This document shows, in pieces, positions 35,128 to 45,426 of a DNA stretch of 64,000 bases. The stretch's first letter is position 1. Each line of letters opens with the position of its first letter. A program made the position numbers and the translations under genes. The notes beneath the pieces are model-generated. The model saw only the letters and a program-made list of their open reading frames with translations, was not told the DNA's origin and did not search any database. Source of the stretch: Paractinoplanes durhamensis (GTDB lineage Bacteria; Actinomycetota; Actinomycetes; Mycobacteriales; Micromonosporaceae). The stretch is taken from NCBI RefSeq assembly GCF_016862175.1, contig NZ_BOML01000075.1, positions 55,600-119,599 on the forward strand, read 5' to 3'.

Positions 35128-36750
35128 CTAGGACCGCTCGGCCAGCCGTTCCTCGTGGTCGAGCTCGCGCTCCAGCACCCGCAAGCCCTCGTCGGTGAGG
35201 TTGCCGGCGTCCCGCCACCGGAGCAGTTCCTCGCGCTGCGCGTCGATCACCTCGCGCCGCACCACGAGCGCCGCTTCGTACGAGGGGGACACCGGCACCT
35301 CGTCCGACTCGGACGCCTCGATCAGGTCGAGCCGCCGGCGGTACCGCTCGAGCCGGATCGTCAGCTGCTTGCGCATGCTCTCGATGGCCTTGTCCTCGAT
35401 GTGGTCGTGCTCCTCCTGCTTGATCTCGTCGAGCCGGTCGATCGCGGCCTGCACCGCCGCCGACCGGGCCTCGTTGCGCTCCCGGGCCAGGTCGGCCTTG
35501 TTGGCCCGCAGACCGAGCCAGCGGACCAGCGGTGCGAAGGTGAGCCCCTGGCCGAGCAGGGTGACCAGCACGACCACGAAGGCGCAGAACTGCAACAGGT
35601 CGCGGTCCGGCACCGTCTCGTGCAGCGTGAAGATCGCCGCGAGGGAGATGACGCCACGGGTGCCGGCCCAGCTGAGCGCCACCACCTCGCGCTTGTCGAG
35701 CGCCTTCTCCTCCCGCCCGTCGGGTGAGCCGCCGAGCCGGGCATGCATCCGGCTGGGCAGCAGCTGGGTGAGCACCAGCCAGAGCGGGCGCAGGAGCAGG
35801 ACGGCACCGACCGAGACGGTCACCGCGATGACGATGGTGCTGGTCTCGTACTCGTGCAGGTGATCCACGACTTCCGGCAGCTGCTGACCGATGAGCAGGA
35901 AGACGAAGCCTTCCAGGACGAAGTCGACCAGCCGCCAGACCGCGCTGGTCTGCAGGCGGCTCGCACCGGTGGAGTGCCGGGGCGCGTTGTGCCCGATGAT
36001 CAGGCCGGCCACCACCACGGCCAGCACGCCGGAGACGTGCACGCTCTCGGCGAGCAGGTAGGCCGCGAACGGGGTGGCCAACGAGATCGCGTTGGCACTG
36101 ATCGGGTCCTCGCGCAGCGTTCGGAGCAGTCGCACCGCGTAGGCGACGACCACACCGGCCACCACACCGCCGGTCGCCGACATCAGGAACCGGCCGACCG
36201 CGACCGGGAAGGAGAACCCGACACCGTCCACCGAATCGATGGCGACGGCCAGGATGGTCAGCGCGGTCGCGTCGTTGAGCAGGCCCTCGCCCTGGATCAG
36301 GGTGATCATGTTGCCGGGCAGGCCGGCCCGGCGCCCGACGGCGAGTGCGGCCACCGGGTCGGGTGGGGCGATCGCGGCGCCCAGCGCCACGCCGGCGGCC
36401 AGCGTTGCCCCGGCCACCCAGAGGTGGAAACCGACGCCGACGAGCATCGCGGTGGCCAGCACCAGTAGCACCGAGAGGCTGATGACGATGCGCAGGTTGT
36501 GGCGGATGTCGAGCAGTGAGGAGTCCAGCGCCGCGTTGTAGAGCAGCGGCGGGATCACCAGGGTGAGGATCAACTCCGGGTTGAGCGGAATGTTCTCCCC
36601 GGGCAGGAAGGCATAGACGATGCCGACGATGGTGAGCAGGGCGGCCGAGGGAAGCCCGGTCCGGCGGGAAACCCACCGGGTCGCCACGATGACGGCCACG
36701 GTTATCAGGACATAGAGCAGGATTTCCTCGAGATGGTGCACCTGCTCCAT
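35128..36750 (-). CDS. CPA1-family Na+/H+ antiporter
   Basis: 540 residues from the ATG at 36750. Twelve or so TM segments with CPA1 motifs: GIVYAFLPGE, IPPLLYNAAL, AAIAPPDPVAALAV (the ion-binding Asp pair region), GEGLLNDATALTIL and SWAGTRGVISLA. A cytoplasmic C-terminal helical tail of about 130 residues (RNEARSAAVQAAIDRLDEIKQEE...) is typical of the YjcE/NhaP-like actinobacterial form. It lies 50 nt downstream of ahcY on the same strand with a hairpin between them. Confidence 0.88.
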   Translation of the reverse strand: MEQVHHLEEILLYVLITVAVIVATRWVSRRTGLPSAALLTIVGIVYAFLPGENIPLNPELILTLVIPPLLYNAALDSSLLDIRHNLRIVISLSVLLVLATAMLVGVGFHLWVAGATLAAGVALGAAIAPPDPVAALAVGRRAGLPGNMITLIQGEGLLNDATALTILAVAIDSVDGVGFSFPVAVGRFLMSATGGVVAGVVVAYAVRLLRTLREDPISANAISLATPFAAYLLAESVHVSGVLAVVVAGLIIGHNAPRHSTGASRLQTSAVWRLVDFVLEGFVFLLIGQQLPEVVDHLHEYETSTIVIAVTVSVGAVLLLRPLWLVLTQLLPSRMHARLGGSPDGREEKALDKREVVALSWAGTRGVISLAAIFTLHETVPDRDLLQFCAFVVVLVTLLGQGLTFAPLVRWLGLRANKADLARERNEARSAAVQAAIDRLDEIKQEEHDHIEDKAIESMRKQLTIRLERYRRRLDLIEASESDEVPVSPSYEAALVVRREVIDAQREELLRWRDAGNLTDEGLRVLERELDHEERLAERS

Positions 36751-36757
36751 CTTTCTA

Positions 36758-36789
36758 TGACGGGCCGCGCCAAGCAGCGCAGCCCGTCA
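36758..36789 (-). terminator. Hairpin between ahcY and the antiporter gene
   Basis: TGACGGGCTGCGC, a 6-nt loop, and GCGCGGCCCGTCA (minus-strand sense) form a 13-bp stem with one G-U pair. It starts 11 nt after the ahcY stop and ends 7 nt before the antiporter ATG. No U-tract follows, so it may be a partial terminator or a structure in the antiporter leader. Confidence 0.55.
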
Positions 36790-36800
36790 CAAAAAGCGGA

Positions 36801-38255
<1,455 letters not shown>

Positions 38256-38274
38256 GAAGAGGGCTCCTCCCTCT

Positions 38275-38366
38275 CAGGAGGCGCCCTTGCATCAGCAAGC
38301 CGGCGGCCGAGCGTGGCGGATCCCACATCACGGCGGGGATCCGTTGCAGCGCCTCTCGGCCGGGCC
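38275..38366 (-). promoter_or_regulatory. SAH riboswitch (ahcY leader)
   Basis: On the minus strand the leader reads GGCCGAG-AGGCGCTGCAACGG, then a GGATCCC/GGGATCC stem, CCGCCACGCTCGGCC closing the first helix, and a downstream TGCAAGGGCGCCTCC. The GAGGCGCTGC/GCTCGG core and the GCGCC strand able to form a pseudoknot match the SAH riboswitch consensus as I remember it. Between it and the start codon, CCTCCT can pair with the Shine-Dalgarno AGGAG, and AGAGGG-AGGAG-CCCTCT can place the Shine-Dalgarno in a loop, giving a plausible switch. These riboswitches turn expression on when SAH accumulates. Confidence 0.85.
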
Positions 38367-38432
38367 TTTACAGGGTAACCCGAGCCTGCGATTCTTAGCC
38401 GCCCCCCATGAGATTCGACGGCAGGTAGGGAC

Positions 38433-39311
38433 GTGCCAAAGCCGCTACCTCGGGTTTTTCGGCCCAGGACCATTCGCGTGCAACTCACGCTCGCCATCAC
38501 GGCGGTCGTCGCCCTCGTGGTGGCGCTGGCCGGTCTGGCGATAATTCTGTACGCGGATCATCGCGATCGGGACGCCGTGGACGCGGCGCTCAAGACGCGA
38601 GCGGAACAGGTGCGGGCGGTCGCGACGAAGTCCGGCTCACTACCCACCGACGGCTCCGTCGCGGTCCGGATCCTGGACGGCACCGACGTGCGGGCCACGG
38701 TCGGCACCACCACGAAGTTCACCATCCCGGTCAAAGACGGTTTTTCCACCGTTACCGCCGCGGACGGATCACATTGGCGGTCCTGGGTCGAAACGCTGAA
38801 AACCGGCGCGCAGATGCAGGTTCTGTTCAACCTCCAGGACGTGGAGGCCAAGCATGCCGGAAATGTCAGAATGATTGATCTCATCGTAGTTATCGCGGCC
38901 ATTGTCGCGGGAGTGGGTGCCTGGTTCGTCGGTGGTCTCGTGATGCGGCCACTGATCAAGCTCGCCCAGGACGCCCAGACAATCACGCCGGACGAGCCCG
39001 AGGTCCGGCTGCCCGAGATCTCCGGTCCGCCCGAGGTCGCCGATATCGGGGTGGCCCTCAACGAGGCGCTGGACCGGATGAACGTGCCCGATCGGCACCA
39101 GTTCGCCCAGGAGGCGGCCGAGCACTTCGCCAAGCAGGCGGCCGACACGCTGCGGATGCCGCTCGCCGACCTCGGCGGCGGTCTCGACCAGCTGCTCGAC
39201 AACCCGGACATGTCGTCCACCCAGCGCCATCTCGTGCTGGCCGCGATCCAGACCGAGTACCGCCGGATCGTCACCCTGGTGGACGACCTGCAGCCCAAGG
39301 CCCATCGCTGA
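38433..39311 (+). CDS. Sensor-kinase-like membrane protein without catalytic His or ATPase domain
   Basis: 292 residues from a GTG at 38433. TM1 (about 18-43), an extracytoplasmic sensor region (about 44-145), TM2 (about 148-170), a HAMP-like linker, and a helical segment aligned with the dimerisation/histidine region of kinases. There the expected SHELRTPL reads ADTLRMPL, so the phosphoacceptor His is missing, and the protein ends before any ATP-binding domain. It may be a signalling scaffold or partner of a complete kinase; none is adjacent. Confidence 0.65.
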   Translation: MPKPLPRVFRPRTIRVQLTLAITAVVALVVALAGLAIILYADHRDRDAVDAALKTRAEQVRAVATKSGSLPTDGSVAVRILDGTDVRATVGTTTKFTIPVKDGFSTVTAADGSHWRSWVETLKTGAQMQVLFNLQDVEAKHAGNVRMIDLIVVIAAIVAGVGAWFVGGLVMRPLIKLAQDAQTITPDEPEVRLPEISGPPEVADIGVALNEALDRMNVPDRHQFAQEAAEHFAKQAADTLRMPLADLGGGLDQLLDNPDMSSTQRHLVLAAIQTEYRRIVTLVDDLQPKAHR

Positions 39312-39419
39312 GCCGTCACGCTTGCGGGGCAACAAACATCAAAGACCTTCCATACCGGCCCCACTTCGGCGGGCCGGATCGTCACGCCGTTCAATCTCTG
39401 GAAGATTTTCTTCAGGGGC

Positions 39420-39446
39420 TGTCCGGATCCGGTCCGGCCGTTCGTC
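39420..39446 (+). promoter_or_regulatory. Possible ECF-type promoter of the DGPF/sigma pair
   Basis: TGTCCG (39420-39425), a 17-nt spacer and CGTC (39443-39446), 38 nt before the ATG at 39484. Resembles the TGTCGA/CGTC style of ECF42 targets and would allow autoregulation; weak evidence. Confidence 0.3.
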
Positions 39447-39483
39447 ACCCTGGTGAAGTCAAACCTCAGGGGAGTGAACAGCG

Positions 39484-39813
39484 ATGAAGTACATGATGTT
39501 CGTCTGCACCGACACCGAGCCCGAGACCGACGAGTCGATCATCCCGGACATCCACGCGTGGGTGGCCGAGAACGACGCCTCCGGCCGCCGGGTGCTCGGC
39601 AACCAGCTGGCCGAACCGTCCGCCGCCACCACGGTCCGGGTCCGCGGCGGCGAGGTGCTGCTCACCGACGGCCCGTTCGCCGAGACGAAGGAGGTCATCG
39701 TGGGCTTCGACATCATCGAGTGCGCCGACCTCGACGAGGCGATCGCGGTGGCGGTCGCGCATCCGATGGCCCATAACGGCCGGCTCGAACTCCGCCCGTA
39801 CGTGGGGCAGTAG
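39484..39813 (+). CDS. YCII/DGPF-domain protein
   Basis: 109 residues from the ATG at 39484. YCII-related fold with the hallmark LLTDGPFAETKEVIVGF and the KYMMFVC start. DGPF proteins are encoded next to ECF42 sigma factors throughout actinobacteria, as here, and are thought to be functionally linked, though their activity is unproven. Separated from the sigma gene by 4 nt. Confidence 0.9.
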   Translation: MKYMMFVCTDTEPETDESIIPDIHAWVAENDASGRRVLGNQLAEPSAATTVRVRGGEVLLTDGPFAETKEVIVGFDIIECADLDEAIAVAVAHPMAHNGRLELRPYVGQ

Positions 39814-39817
39814 AGCC

Positions 39818-40990
39818 TTGACCACTGTCGCTGCGGCCGTCGCCGACGGCTGGGATTCCTACGGCCGGATCGTCGCCACCCTGATCAGGGTGACCGGCGA
39901 CTGGAACCTGGCCGAGGACTGCGCCCAGGAGGCCCTCGCGGCCGCCCTGGAGCGATGGCCGCGCGACGGGGTGCCCGCCAATCCGGGCGGCTGGCTGATG
40001 ACGGTCGCCCGGAACCGGGCGGTCGACGTCCTGCGCCGGGCCGCCGTCGAGCAGACCAAGCTGAAGGAGGTCGCCATGCTGTGGGAGCACGACTCGCGGG
40101 AGCCGGCCGAGATCGACGACGACCGGCTCCGGCTGATCTTCACCTGCTGCCATCCGGCGCTCGCGCTCGAGGCCCGGGTCGCGCTGACCCTGCGGACCGT
40201 CGCGGGCGTGCCGACCGCCGACATCGCCCGTGCGTTCCTGGTCGCCGAGCCGACCATGACCCGGCGGATCACCCGGGCCAAGTCGAAGATCGCCGACGCC
40301 CGCATCCCGTACCGGGTGCCCGGGGGTACGGCGCTCGGCGAGCGCCTGCCGGGCGTGCTGGCCGTCCTCTACCTGCTCTTCACCCGGGGGTACGACGCGG
40401 ACGGCGAACCCGCGTTCGCGGCCGAGGCGATCCGGCTCGCCCGCCTGCTGGCCACCCTGATGCCGGCCGAGCCGGAGGTGTCCGCGCTGCTCGCGCTGTT
40501 CCTGCTGCAGGACTCCCGGCGGCACGCACGCCGCGACGAGCACGGCGACCTGGTGACCCTGGACCGCCAGGACCGGTCCCGCTGGGACCACGCCGAGATC
40601 GCCGAGGGCCTGACGGTTCTGGCGCGCACCCCGGTCGAGGGCCCGTACGCCGTGCAGGCGCAGATCGCCGCGAGCCACGCCAACGGCACCGACTGGCCGT
40701 CGATCGCCGGCTGGTACGACGAGCTGGCCCGCATCCAGCCGTCGCCGATCGTCGAGCTGAACCGGGCGGTGGCGCACGGTTACGCGTACGGTCCGGCGGC
40801 CGGCCTGTCGTTGCTGGCCGCCGCCCGCCCGGGGTTGGCCGGTTACCCGGCGGCGATCGCCGTGGAGGCCGACCTGACCGCGAAGGCCGGCGACCGCCCG
40901 CGGGCAGCAGGCCTGTTCCGCGCGGCGGCCGCGGCCGCGCCGTCGGAGGTGGAGCGCCGGGCCCTGCTGGCCCGGGCGGCCGAGGTCTAG
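39818..40990 (+). CDS. ECF42-family RNA polymerase sigma factor
   Basis: 390 residues from a TTG at 39818. Sigma-70 region 2 (about 15-75, LAEDCAQEALAAALERWP and GWLMTVARNRAVDVLRR) and region 4 (about 115-165, VAEPTMTRRITRAKSKI) are followed by a C-terminal extension of about 200 helical residues with TPR-like repeats. That extension distinguishes ECF42 from other ECF groups. No anti-sigma factor is present; regulation is thought to act through the extension and the adjacent DGPF protein. Confidence 0.9.
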   Translation: MTTVAAAVADGWDSYGRIVATLIRVTGDWNLAEDCAQEALAAALERWPRDGVPANPGGWLMTVARNRAVDVLRRAAVEQTKLKEVAMLWEHDSREPAEIDDDRLRLIFTCCHPALALEARVALTLRTVAGVPTADIARAFLVAEPTMTRRITRAKSKIADARIPYRVPGGTALGERLPGVLAVLYLLFTRGYDADGEPAFAAEAIRLARLLATLMPAEPEVSALLALFLLQDSRRHARRDEHGDLVTLDRQDRSRWDHAEIAEGLTVLARTPVEGPYAVQAQIAASHANGTDWPSIAGWYDELARIQPSPIVELNRAVAHGYAYGPAAGLSLLAAARPGLAGYPAAIAVEADLTAKAGDRPRAAGLFRAAAAAAPSEVERRALLARAAEV

Positions 40991-42258
40991 GCCGAGGCGG
41001 TGGCCAGCTTGGAGTGCGCGATCGCCCGGGTCGACCAGCGGACCGCGTCCATGTACTGCCCGGCCAGGTCGAACGAGCCGAACTCGCCGTTCTCGTAGGC
41101 GTCGACCGCACGCAGCACCCGGCCGAGCCGGCCGGTGCCCTCGGTCAGCGCGGCCACTATCGCCGGCGCGAGCGGGAACTGCTCGGCCATCCCTTCCGGG
41201 TTGACGTCGAGCAGGTGCCCGACGCCGCTGATCACCCCGGCCATGAACGCGCCGTCCGCGGAGGCGCCGAACCAGGTGGCGATGTTCTCGCAGAGCCGGG
41301 CCCGGGTGAGCACGCCCAGCATGTGCTCCTCGGTGGCGCCGCCGCCGTCGTCGAGCGCCATCAGCAGCGCCCACTGCCGGATGTTCGGCAGGCCGACCAT
41401 CACCACGGCCTGGCGCACCGAGGAGACCCGGTTGGCGTGCCCGGCCGCGACCGAGTTGCTGGCCCGCAGTACGCGCAGGGACAGCGGCGGGTCGCTGGCG
41501 ATGATGCTGACGATCTTCTGCAGGTCGGGTTCCTCCGAGCTGAGCGCACCGACGAGTTCGAGGCGGCGCAGCCGGGAGGGGGACAGGCTGGCGACGGTGA
41601 GCACCTGGGGGTGGCTGAGCGCGTACCCCTGGCGCAGCTCCATGCCGTAGCGCTCGGCGATGGCGACCTGGTCCGGGCCTTCGAGGCGCTCGGCCACGAT
41701 CTGGATGTTCGGGTACTCGCGGCAGGCGGCGACGACCTCGTCGAGGCGGGACAGATCGCCGTCGAGCAGGTCGAGCTTGACGAACGAGGCGAGGCCGAAC
41801 AGCACCTCGTGCCCGGATCCCCAGACGAAGTCGTCGAGCGCGATCCGATAGCCGTTGCCGGCCAGCGCGGTGATCCCGGCGACCACCTGGTCGTCCATCT
41901 GCACGGTCTCGAGGACCTCGAGGACGACCTGCTCCGGCCCGAACGGCAGGGCGATGTCGCCGACCAGGAACTCGCGGGTCAGGTTGATGAAGCAGAGCCG
42001 ATCCCCGGCCACTTCGCGGATACCGAACTCGGTGAACGCGTTCACCATCACCGTGCTGGTCGCGTATGTGTCCTGCCGGCCGGCCGCGACGGCATCCATG
42101 CTGCCGCGGAACAGCAGCTCGTAGGCGACCACGTCGCCCTGCACGTCGAAGATCGGCTGGCGTCCCACGTGCACCAGCTGGGTGCCGTCCGAAACTGCCG
42201 AGGGTTTCACACCGCTTGCTATCGGTCGCCGGGCCGGGGATCTGACCAGAACGTGCAC
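40987..42258 (-). CDS. EAL-HDOD signalling protein with degenerate EAL domain
   Basis: 423 residues from 42258; a GTG at 42210 giving 407 residues is equally plausible. An N-terminal EAL-like domain (about 28-215) reads ELL instead of EAL (AYELLFRG) and lacks the usual ExGVE loop (AERLEG). It is therefore probably inactive as a cyclic-di-GMP phosphodiesterase and may only bind. The C-terminal HDOD domain (about 220-400, SIIASDPPLSLRVLRASN, AVVMVGLPNIRQWALL) is intact. This plan matches CdgJ/YuxH-type proteins. It overlaps the sigma gene's end by 4 nt on the opposite strand. Confidence 0.85.
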   Translation of the reverse strand: MHVLVRSPARRPIASGVKPSAVSDGTQLVHVGRQPIFDVQGDVVAYELLFRGSMDAVAAGRQDTYATSTVMVNAFTEFGIREVAGDRLCFINLTREFLVGDIALPFGPEQVVLEVLETVQMDDQVVAGITALAGNGYRIALDDFVWGSGHEVLFGLASFVKLDLLDGDLSRLDEVVAACREYPNIQIVAERLEGPDQVAIAERYGMELRQGYALSHPQVLTVASLSPSRLRRLELVGALSSEEPDLQKIVSIIASDPPLSLRVLRASNSVAAGHANRVSSVRQAVVMVGLPNIRQWALLMALDDGGGATEEHMLGVLTRARLCENIATWFGASADGAFMAGVISGVGHLLDVNPEGMAEQFPLAPAIVAALTEGTGRLGRVLRAVDAYENGEFGSFDLAGQYMDAVRWSTRAIAHSKLATASA

Positions 42259-42415
42259 TGTCGCAAGAAAACGAGGTTGCCATGGAAAGTCAGGTCAATT
42301 CCGCGAAAGACAGCGACAACATCTTGTGCATTGCGTCACAGCGACCCTATGGTCACCTCACCTCCACACGCCCGTCCCGTGTGGATACACGCTCCCCTCG
42401 AGAAAGAGCCGTCCC

Positions 42416-44392
42416 ATGTTCTTGGAGAGATCCCGGCTGACCGCCGCGCTGGTGGCCGGCCTGAGCCTGGCGGTCGGCGCGGCCGGCACCGCGCACGCCA
42501 CCGGTAAGCCGCAGGTGCCGGTGAAGGTGACCCGCGCCGCCCTCGACCCGGCGCTGGTCGCCGGCCGCGGCGCGAGCGTCGCCTTCCAGGAGCAGGAGGC
42601 CGAGAACGCCGCGACCAACGGCACCGTCATCGGCCCCGACCGCACCGCCTACACGCTGCCCGCCGAGGCCTCCGGCCGCACCGCGGTCAAGCTCGCCCCC
42701 GGCCAGTGGGTCGAGTTCACCCTGCCCAAGGCGGCCAACGCGATCACCGTGCGGTACAGCATCCCGGACGCGCCGACCGGCGGCGGGAGCACCGCGCCGC
42801 TGGCCGTCAAGGTCCGCAACACCACCCGCACCTTGATGCTGACCTCGCAGTACTCCTGGCTCTACAACCAATATCCGTTCAGCAACGACCCGAACGCGGG
42901 CCTGCTGCACCCGGACTGGTGGATCACCGAGTGCGCCTGCGTGCCGGCCGCGACCACCCCGGCGCCGGCGATCACCACCCCGTTCCGGCCCAGCCACTTC
43001 TACGACGAGCAGCGGCTGCTGCTCGGCGCGACCTACCAGGCGGGGGAGAAGGTCCGGCTGACCGCCTCGGCCGGCGCCGCCTGGACGGTCGTCGACCTGC
43101 TCGACTCCGAGCTGGTCGGCCCGCCGAAGGTCACCCTGCTGGCGGCGAACGTGCTGCTCTTCGGGGCCGACCCGACCGGCCGCCGGGACTCCGGGCCGGC
43201 CTTCGACAAGGCGATCGCGTTCGCCCGCAAGGCCAAGCTCAAGGTCTACGTGCCGCCGGGCGTCTTCCAGGTCAACCGGCACATCGTCGTCGACGACGTG
43301 ACGATCGAGGGCGCCGGCAACTGGTACACGATCATCAAGGGCCACGAGATCGCCCTCTCCACCCCGGCGCCGGACAAATCGACTCATCTGGGTGTCGGTT
43401 TCTACGGCGCGAACTCCCGGAACGTCCATCTCTCCGGCTTCGCGATCGAGGGTGACGTCCGCGAGCGGATCGACATCGACCAGGTCAACGGCATCGGCGG
43501 CGCGATGAGCGACTCGACGATCGACGGCCTCTACCTGCACCACACCAAGGTCGGGCTGTGGTTCGACGGTCCGATGTCGAACGTCAAGGTCACCGACAAC
43601 GTGATCGTCGACCAGATCGCCGACGGCCTCAACTTCCACACCGGCGTCACCGACTCGCTCGTCAAGAACAACTTCCTGCGCAACACCGGGGACGACGCGC
43701 TGGCCATGTGGGCCGAGGGCACCACCAACGCGAACAACACGTTCGACCACAACACGGTGCAGACGCCGGTGCTGGCCAACGGCATCGCGATCTACGGCGG
43801 GTCGAACAACACGGTCTCCGGCAACCTGATCGCCGACCCGATCCGCGAGGGCAGCGCGCTGCATGCCGGCTCCCGCTTCGGCGCCGAGCCGTTCACCGGG
43901 TTCCTCAAGTTCACCGACAACACCACGGTCCGCTCCGGCACCTACGAGCTGAACTGGAACATCGGGCTCGGGGCGATCTGGCTCTACGCGCTGGAGAAGA
44001 ACATCGACGCGGACATCCAGGTCGTCGGCGACAACTTCCTGGACAACACATACAACGCGATCATGATGGTGGCCGACTGGCCGGTGAAGGACCTTTACTC
44101 GATCACCAACACCCACTTCAAGAACATCAAGATTGACGGTACGGGTACGAGCGTGCTCAGCGCCCGCGTCGCCGGGGCCACCACCTTCGAGAACGTGGAT
44201 GCCCGCAACGTCGGCGCGGTCGGCGTCAACAACTGCGGCACCTTCCACTTCACCCCGGCCGGCTCCGAGTTCACCGTCACCGACCTGGGCGGCAACTACG
44301 GCGGCTGGCTCGCGCCGTGGCAGCTGCCGAACACTCTGACCTGCGACGACCGTCCGCCGGTGGTCGCCCCGCCGGCCCCGGCCGCCTGGTAG
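42416..44392 (+). CDS. Secreted GH87-like alpha-1,3-glucanase (mycodextranase)
   Basis: 658 residues from the ATG at 42416. Signal peptide (about 1-29), a CBM6/35-like jelly roll (about 55-250), then a right-handed beta-helix catalytic region. Asp403 in DGLNFHTG and Asp426-Asp427 in NTGDDALAMW have the 23/24-residue spacing that I recall for the three catalytic aspartates of bacterial GH87 alpha-1,3-glucanases. It would attack fungal cell-wall alpha-1,3-glucan outside the cell. A hairpin terminator follows. Substrate is inferred from family. Confidence 0.78.
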   Translation: MFLERSRLTAALVAGLSLAVGAAGTAHATGKPQVPVKVTRAALDPALVAGRGASVAFQEQEAENAATNGTVIGPDRTAYTLPAEASGRTAVKLAPGQWVEFTLPKAANAITVRYSIPDAPTGGGSTAPLAVKVRNTTRTLMLTSQYSWLYNQYPFSNDPNAGLLHPDWWITECACVPAATTPAPAITTPFRPSHFYDEQRLLLGATYQAGEKVRLTASAGAAWTVVDLLDSELVGPPKVTLLAANVLLFGADPTGRRDSGPAFDKAIAFARKAKLKVYVPPGVFQVNRHIVVDDVTIEGAGNWYTIIKGHEIALSTPAPDKSTHLGVGFYGANSRNVHLSGFAIEGDVRERIDIDQVNGIGGAMSDSTIDGLYLHHTKVGLWFDGPMSNVKVTDNVIVDQIADGLNFHTGVTDSLVKNNFLRNTGDDALAMWAEGTTNANNTFDHNTVQTPVLANGIAIYGGSNNTVSGNLIADPIREGSALHAGSRFGAEPFTGFLKFTDNTTVRSGTYELNWNIGLGAIWLYALEKNIDADIQVVGDNFLDNTYNAIMMVADWPVKDLYSITNTHFKNIKIDGTGTSVLSARVAGATTFENVDARNVGAVGVNNCGTFHFTPAGSEFTVTDLGGNYGGWLAPWQLPNTLTCDDRPPVVAPPAPAAW

Positions 44393-44401
44393 TCATCGGC
44401 T

Positions 44402-44434
44402 GCGGCCCCGCTCGTTGAATTCGAGCGGGGCCGC
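44402..44434 (+). terminator. Terminator of the GH87-like gene
   Basis: A perfect 13-bp stem GCGGCCCCGCTCG with complement at 44422-44434 around TTGAATT, 9 nt after the stop codon and followed by TGTCTGTTGG. Confidence 0.85.
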
Positions 44435-44484
44435 TGTCTGTTGGTAGCCTGGGCCGCTGAAAGTTCGGGACTCGGAGGATGTGC

Positions 44485-45387
44485 GTGAGCCAAACACTGC
44501 TGGTGACCGGTGGCGCCGGATTTGTCGGAGCCAACCTCATCAAGGCGCTGCTCATCGATTACCCCACCGCCGCGATCGTCTCGCTCGACAATTACTTCAC
44601 CGGCGTCCCGGAAAATCACGTCAACGACCCCGGGGTGACGTACCTCGAGGGCTCGACCGTCGACCTCGCCAAGACCTGGGCCGAGCGTGGCCTGCCCAGC
44701 CCCGAGATCGTCTTCCACCTCGGCGAGTACTCGCGGATCGTGCAGTCGTTCGACGACCACGATCTGACCTGGGAGTTCAACCTCCACGGCACCAAAGAGG
44801 TGGTCAAGTTCGCCTCGGCCAACGGGTCCAAGCTGATCTACGCGGGCTCCTCGTCGAAGTTCGGCAACGACGGCCAGGACGAGAACCTGAACCCGTATGC
44901 CTGGACCAAGGCGAAGAACATCGAATACATCAAGAACTACGCGAACTGGTACGGCCTGGACTACGCGATCACCTACTTCTACAACGTGTACGGGCCCGGC
45001 CAGATCACCGCCGGCCGCTACGCCACCGTGATCGGCATCTTCGAGGACCACTACCGGCGCGGCCTGCCGCTGCCGGTGGTCTCGCCCGGCACCCAGACCC
45101 GTGACTTCACTCACGTCGACGACATCGTCCGCGGCATCGTCCTGGTCGCCCAGAAGGGCAGCGGCGACGGCTACCTTCTCGGCGCCGGCCACGAGTGGCC
45201 CGTCCTCGAGGTCGCCAAGCTCTTCACGACCGCCTACGAGATGATCCCTGAGCTGCGCGGCGAGCGGGTCCGCGGCCAGGCCGACATCACCCGGGCCGCC
45301 GAGCTCGGCTGGAGCCCGTCGGTCCGCCTCGACGATTACGTGGCCTCGTTCGTGGCGACGCACACGCCCGGAGAGCTCGCTCACTGA
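44485..45387 (+). CDS. NAD-dependent sugar-nucleotide epimerase/dehydratase
   Basis: 300 residues from the GTG at 44485, chosen because CGGAGG ends 6 nt upstream; the ATG at 44479 overlaps that site. Extended SDR fold: GGAGFVGANL (NAD), the catalytic Tyr138 and Lys142 in YAWTK, and a GSSSKFGN motif. UDP-glucose 4-epimerase-like. The substrate cannot be told; it has no polysaccharide cluster around it. Confidence 0.82.
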   Translation: MSQTLLVTGGAGFVGANLIKALLIDYPTAAIVSLDNYFTGVPENHVNDPGVTYLEGSTVDLAKTWAERGLPSPEIVFHLGEYSRIVQSFDDHDLTWEFNLHGTKEVVKFASANGSKLIYAGSSSKFGNDGQDENLNPYAWTKAKNIEYIKNYANWYGLDYAITYFYNVYGPGQITAGRYATVIGIFEDHYRRGLPLPVVSPGTQTRDFTHVDDIVRGIVLVAQKGSGDGYLLGAGHEWPVLEVAKLFTTAYEMIPELRGERVRGQADITRAAELGWSPSVRLDDYVASFVATHTPGELAH

Positions 45388-45426
45388 GCCGTGCGTTTCA
45401 CCTGGTCGGCGGGGCATCGTGCGGAC

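Noticed and set aside
39713..42283. 856-residue minus-strand open frame
   Set aside because: Spans the sigma factor on the opposite strand and the EAL-HDOD gene out of frame; shadow of both.
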